11,383 nucleotides of DNA from Lobulomyces angularis (Eukaryota; Chytridiomycota; Chytridiomycetes; Lobulomycetales; Lobulomycetaceae): positions 7,347 through 18,729 of the forward strand of contig JADHYX010000274.1 of the NCBI GenBank assembly GCA_027604685.1. The letters are read 5' to 3'. Below are positions 7,591 through 11,383 of the stretch, piece by piece. A model generated the notes under the pieces. That model saw nothing but the letters and a program-made list of their open reading frames with translations. It did no database searches and was not told the origin of the DNA. The position numbers and the translations under genes were made by a program. Positions within the stretch are counted from its first letter, which is position 1; each line of letters opens with the position of its first letter.

Positions 7591-8789
7591 ATGAACGTGA
7601 GATTATTGATTAACGACTCTCCTTCGTCAAACTCAAATGTAATCTCTAATCAATTGAAAAAGGAACAATCTCCTGTTAAATCAATTTCTTTCAACATTGA
7701 CAATTTAACTTCTTTACCTTTTTCTATTAGCAACCTAAACTCAAAACATAATTTAACTACAAACATTTTGAACTCGAAAAATAATTACCACTATACACCT
7801 GTTCTTGGAGGTTCTACCAATAGCAACAAAAAAAACTCTCATACTTTTATTGACACCCAAAACTATAATTACACTCAACCTGTTCAAGACACTCATAATC
7901 TTGAATACATTCCCTCTGTGCAAAAAATTAACATCCCCAATTACAGTCCACTCAATCAAGAATCTCATAACCTAATCTACACTCATCCTGTTCAGGAAAT
8001 TCACAACTATAATTACAATCAATCTGATCAAGACTCTCACCCCAGTAACCATAGTCAAACTAATCAGGAAACTTATAAATACAGTCAAGCCAATCAAGAT
8101 TTTCGCGGAAACAATTCCAGTCAAGCCGGTTATGACATTTACCAATCCACTCAAGGTTCAGACTGTAAATTTAGTAATACCTCTTCACCTCAGAGTAACA
8201 AGACACTATTTTTTCCTGAAGTAGAGAACAGTTATATTCAGCAAGGGGAAAATTTGCAGCAAAGTGTTCAACTGGATTTGAGTAATAGTAAAGTGACAAA
8301 AAAAAAAAAAAAAAAGTCTAGTGAAGGTTTAAAAACTTTAAAAACCCCTTCACCGATTCAAGACAATATCGATAGTATTAATGTGGATTTCACTAATCAA
8401 AATGATCCTCAGCGAAAGATACCAAAAAAAAAAGCAATCATCAAGGATTATGAAAAAATTTATTCTTGTCATTATCCAGGTTGCGAAAAAGCTTTTCATC
8501 GTTCATACAATTTAAAATCACATATGATTTGCCATTCAGGTATTTAATAAAATTAAAAATAAGTAAAAATTTTAAAAATATTTAGATGTCAAGAATTTTG
8601 TTTGCTACTGTGGAGTTGGATTTTCAAGGAAGCATGGTAAATGATGATTAAAAAAAAAAAAAGAATATAAATTAAATTGTGTTATTTTTAGATTTACAGC
8701 GACATAAAAAAAATGTTCATGATAAAACACGAAATAGTAAAATAGGAGGAACGGTAGAGATGGTAGTTGGGAGTAGGTTAGAGGGATAA
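7591..8789 (+). CDS. C2H2 zinc-finger transcription factor with 12-residue repeats, three exons, 365 aa
   Basis: Exons are 7591-8539, 8586-8636 and 8692-8789 (1098 nt), with introns of 46 and 55 bp. The start is the ATG at 7591; the open frame extends upstream without another ATG. Two fingers lie at the C-terminus. Finger 1 is C293-x4-C298-x12-H311-x3-H315. Finger 2 is C323-x1-C325-x12-H338-x4-H343, with the compact C-x-C-G knuckle and an SRKHDLQRH helix. Intron 1 falls between the fingers and intron 2 inside the second recognition helix (codon 334). The helix RSYNLKSH recalls fungal Crz1-type fingers, but the linker and second finger differ, so I do not assign that name. Residues 94-187 are a tandem 12-residue repeat. 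A lysine block (237-242), encoded by an 18-A run, may act in nuclear import. Function beyond DNA binding is unknown. Confidence 0.87.
7870..8151 (+). repeat. Coding tandem repeat, 36-bp (12-residue) units
   Basis: Eight degenerate units begin at residues 94, 106, 118, 130, 142, 154, 164 and 176 of the zinc-finger protein. The consensus is Y-[ST]-x-x-x-Q-[DE]-x-H-x-x-N. Tyr opens units 1-5 and 7, and Gln at position 6 is kept in the first seven. The sixth unit is two residues short. The regular spacing shows expansion by unit duplication rather than simple Asn/Gln bias. Confidence 0.75.
8298..8315 (+). repeat. 18-A homopolymer inside a coding exon
   Basis: The run encodes Lys 237-242 of the zinc-finger protein. 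The reading frame is intact on both sides as given. Long A runs are prone to polymerase slippage and to sequencing length error. Confidence 0.8.
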
Positions 8790-8940
8790 TTAACTTGTTA
8801 AAATAGAATAGTGGTATATAAAACTTTGTTAAATGAAATAGAATGTAATATTAAATTGTAATTTCAAAGAGTTTTTGCAATTTAGTTAGAGTTTTATTGA
8901 TGAATTATCATTAATTACTTTTATTGCATTGAAATCGAAA

Positions 8941-8985
8941 CACATTTAGGATCGACAAGTAATGTGGTACTTCTAGTATAAGTAC
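8941..8985. repeat. Two abutting inverted repeats downstream of the zinc-finger gene
   Basis: CACATT (8941-8946) pairs with AATGTG (8961-8966). GTACTT (8967-8972) pairs with AAGTAC (8980-8985) across a 7-nt loop. They touch end to end about 150 bp after the stop codon, so they may be in the 3' UTR. Stems are only 6 bp. Confidence 0.3.
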
Positions 8986-9829
8986 AAAGACAATCATCAA
9001 AGCATGAACTAATATATATATATACGTTGTAAAAAAAAATTAAAAATTTATAAATTTTTGGTAATAGGGAAGCAGAAACTGAGGTAAAGAATTCAAAAAG
9101 GTTGAAAAAAAAAAAAAAAAAAAAAAAATTAAAATAGGATAAGGTTTATATGAAATGTTTTAAATCTTTTTTTTAAAAAAAAAAAATTGAATTTCTGAAT
9201 AAGAACAACTTATAGGATATTTTTATTATTTGGGGTTGTGTTTTTTTTTAACGAACCATTTTTTTTTTTTCTTTTTTTTAAAGAATGGAAGGTAATAATA
9301 CTAACAATCCAATCACATACCAAATTTTGGGAAACGAGTTTTCTCTATATTAAGGTTGTTTTTTAATCTTTTCAAACAGGGAGAATTTTTTTTCGGCAAA
9401 CTTGTAAAATTCCAAATTCTTGTGTAAAATTTTTTTAAGAAGTAAAGTAAGATGGTATTTGATTTTTTTTTTTTAGTAAAAAACAAGTAACGATTTTAAA
9501 ATAATTTTTAAGGTAGAAAAAAGGGATGTTTAAAGAGAAGATATTGTTATGCAGATTATGGTGGATGGTGGAGTTTTATTCAAAATTAAGTGCGAAAATT
9601 GAATTAGAAAAATAAATAAAAAATTGCTTAGAAAAATGCATAAAAAATTAAATTGAAATTAAATTCAAAATTGAATATTAAAAAAAAATGAATTAATTTA
9701 AAGTTACTCAAGAAATTAAAAGTGCCAAAATCAATGTTACCTAAAATCCAATTTACTTCCAAGACAAAATGAAAATTGAATTCTGGTTCCAGTCGCCTCC
9801 TTTTCCTGCTCAAGAAATCGTTTCTGCAG

Positions 9830-9846
9830 CCAATCACCACGCGTGG
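9830..9846 (+). promoter_or_regulatory. CCAAT box followed by the CCACGCGTGG palindrome
   Basis: CCAAT is at 9830-9834. Two bases later comes the perfect 10-bp palindrome CCACGCGTGG (9837-9846), which contains ACGCGT (9839-9844). The block is about 148 bp before the HSF-gene ATG, a plausible promoter position. CCAAT is bound by the Hap/NF-Y complex and ACGCGT by MBF in fungi; binding here is inferred. Confidence 0.4.
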
Positions 9847-9918
9847 CGCAGCAAATTCTCGTATTCTTGAACGTACTAACAAAGTTTTTATCGAGTTTTT
9901 TGCTGCATAAATTTAAGC

Positions 9919-9975
9919 ATGTTTCCCTCCGAAATTTCTATTTTTTTAATTTTTCTAGTCAATCGAAATACATAG
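9919..9975 (+). other. Upstream open reading frame before the HSF gene
   Basis: An ATG at 9919 opens an 18-codon frame ending in TAG at 9973-9975, 16 nt before the main ATG. If the transcript starts upstream of 9919 it could lower translation of the HSF protein. A 3'-splice-like TTTTTCTAG at 9950-9958 could remove it as part of a 5' UTR intron, so it may not be in the mature mRNA. Confidence 0.25.
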
Positions 9976-9991
9976 ATTTAATAAACAAAAA

Positions 9992-11316
9992 ATGAAAAGA
10001 GCTTCTACCTTTGTTCAAAAACTACAAAAGTATCTATAAAACTCAACTGAACTTTTTTAATCTTATTTTCTTAGGTTATTAGAGGATCCTATTAACTCTC
10101 AGTTTATATCCTGGACAAAAGATGGTTCTACCTTCACTGTCTTTAAAATAAAAGAGTTTAGCGAAGTCGTTTTACCTTCCATATTTAGGCATGGAAACTA
10201 TCCTAGTTTTTTACGACAATTAAATTTGTATGAAAAAAAAAAATTTTTTTTTTTTTTGTTTAAAAACAAGTTACTAAAAAACAAAATTTCCATTTTTTTT
10301 TTATTAGTTATGGCTTTGTAAGATTAAATACTCCAAAAACTGAACTTGATGGTCCAAATGGACCTCATGAGTTTTCCCATCCTTTTTTTAATAAAAATGA
10401 TACCTCAAGGATGCACGAAATTTATAGAAAATCTAAAGTGGAAAATAATAACACCACCAATAATGAAAAGATTATGCAAAAGCAAATTCGTCCTCCTGTT
10501 AAAAAACCTCAATCTCCACAAGTTTTTCATCCGATTCAACCCACTGTACCCTACAACGAATATGCTTCTTCCTCTACCTCTACAGACACCACCAGTAACA
10601 ACCAATATATCCCATTAGAATACCAGTCAGCAAGAGAATCGAGTACTCAGCAATTTGAAAAGAAGAAAAGTTACCCTTCACCATTATATAATGACATTCC
10701 TGTATCTCCACCGATGGAAACTTCATTTGTTTATAAAACTAGTCAGCAAAATAAGAGCCCAGCAACCCCTCCTGCTGAATATTTCCAAGGGACATATACC
10801 ACTTCACATTCTCCAAATGAATCCTGTAGATCCAGCAGAGCCCAATCTCCCACCTACGAACTGATGCGAGCTCATATTCAACATTTAAATAAGGAGCAGG
10901 ATAGGTTGCACCAAACTGTTCTTTCGATGACAGAGCAGTTGAATGAGTTTAAAAATGTCACTGAGCAGTTGCAGCAGCAAAATGAAAAAATTTCTTTTTT
11001 GCTGGCAAGCAAACAACAAGTCGAAGTCAATAATGATAATTTTTATAATAATAAAAGAAGCTCAGATTCAGTTGAAAGTCTGGATTTACCTTTGCTAAAG
11101 ATACCAAAAAACATAACGCAACAAAGTAGCACTATTAAGCTACTTCCATCTTTTAGTGAACTACAACAAAACTTTAATAAAACTGGAAGGGAGTTGGAAA
11201 TTAGCAATTTAGTAAACTCAGATTCCTCCCTTTTTTCCCCTCCTGTAACCAGAAGCTCTTCACAATCACCAACACAGATATCTCTACCCCCAAATAAAAG
11301 ATTTAAATTAATTTAA
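9992..11316 (+). CDS. HSF-type DNA-binding domain transcription factor, three exons, 399 aa
   Basis: Exons are 9992-10029, 10075-10227 and 10308-11316 (1200 nt), with introns of 45 and 80 bp. Residues 6-105 form an HSF domain. The start matches FxxKLxxLLEDP (7-18), then ISW (24-26), EVVLPSIFRH (43-52) and the recognition helix SFLRQLNFYGF (57-67) with the invariant Arg60. EFSHPFF and a basic IYRKSK segment close the domain. Intron 2 falls within codon 64, in the recognition region. Residues 106-245 are Ser/Pro/Gln/Asn-rich and probably disordered. Residues 249-300 form a heptad-rich coiled coil, far downstream of the domain. In classical Hsf1 the trimerisation repeats follow the domain closely, so this is better called HSF-like. 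No response-regulator receiver domain (as in Skn7) is present. The C-terminus is hydrophobic/basic. Nuclear, probably sequence-specific regulation is inferred. Confidence 0.9.
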
Positions 11317-11361
11317 AAAAAAAAAAAAAAAGGATGAAAAAAAATATTTTTAAATTCCTTC

Positions 11362-11383
11362 TTTTTTTTTTTTTTTTTTTTTT
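11362..11383. repeat. Poly(T) tract at the right end of the window
   Basis: The last 22 bases are all T, following A-rich sequence after the HSF stop codon. This probably marks an assembly break in a homopolymer. Confidence 0.8.

Larger units (their letters stand above)
8790..9991. other. Intergenic region upstream of the HSF gene
   Basis: The 1.2-kb gap holds many A/T runs, an (AT)n tract at about 9012-9024, adjacent inverted repeats (8941-8985) and a less A/T-rich block at about 9780-9890 containing CCAAT and ACGCGT. A minus-strand open frame covers 9882-9628 but has no ATG, and its G+C-richer part coincides with the promoter block. I see no gene in this stretch. Confidence 0.5.

Noticed and set aside
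7591..8789. Naming the second zinc-finger gene as Crz1
   Set aside because: The first-finger helix resembles Crz1, but the usual linker and second-finger features are absent and no calcineurin-docking motif is recognised. The match is too short for orthology.
9628..9882. Minus-strand open frame upstream of the HSF gene
   Set aside because: It has no ATG start and its tail is low-complexity Phe/Asn from A/T-rich DNA. A donor-like GTAACA follows at about 9738, but no upstream exon could be joined. The G+C-richer part is better explained by the CCAAT/ACGCGT promoter block.

Overview
The window is very A+T-rich eukaryotic DNA. Genes are split by short GT-AG introns (14 coding introns inferred, 45-103 bp), start codons sit in A-rich contexts, and intergenic DNA is full of long A and T homopolymers. 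The gene families fit an A+T-rich, probably early-diverging fungus: an HSF-type transcription factor, two C2H2 zinc-finger proteins with fungal-looking fingers, and a leucine-rich-repeat (LRR) protein. Lineage is inferred from these families only. There is no rRNA, tRNA, complete transposon or CRISPR array that I can recognise. Both window ends are homopolymers (A at the left, T at the right), which suggests a complete small contig broken at such runs.

Layout, left to right. (1) 75-1013, minus: intronless C2H2 zinc-finger protein, 312 aa. (2) 1014-2493: long gap with G+C-richer patches but no convincing gene. (3) 2494-3745, plus: four-exon, 352-aa unrecognised coiled-coil protein. (4) 3746-4197: convergent A/T-rich gap. 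(5) 4198-6380, minus: eight-exon, 523-aa protein of about 20 LRRs with a predicted N-myristoylation signal. (6) 6381-7590: divergent promoter region with a 24-bp-period repeat, a 15-bp palindrome, clustered TTTCCGC heptamers and a possible 5' UTR intron. (7) 7591-8789, plus: three-exon, 365-aa C2H2 zinc-finger protein with a 12-residue tandem repeat. (8) 8790-9991: gap holding inverted repeats and a CCAAT/ACGCGT promoter block. (9) 9992-11316, plus: three-exon, 399-aa HSF-domain transcription factor.

Three of the five genes are predicted transcription factors. The two zinc-finger genes share a similar two-finger core and both have a TTTCCGC-type motif upstream, so they may be diverged paralogues under related control; this is inference. 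ACGCGT hexamers, the core of the fungal G1/S (MCB) element, lie 100-150 bp upstream of the coiled-coil gene and of the HSF gene. There is no operon-like organisation and no evidence that the five products form one pathway. All exon models were built by hand from reading frame, splice dinucleotides and repeat periodicity.
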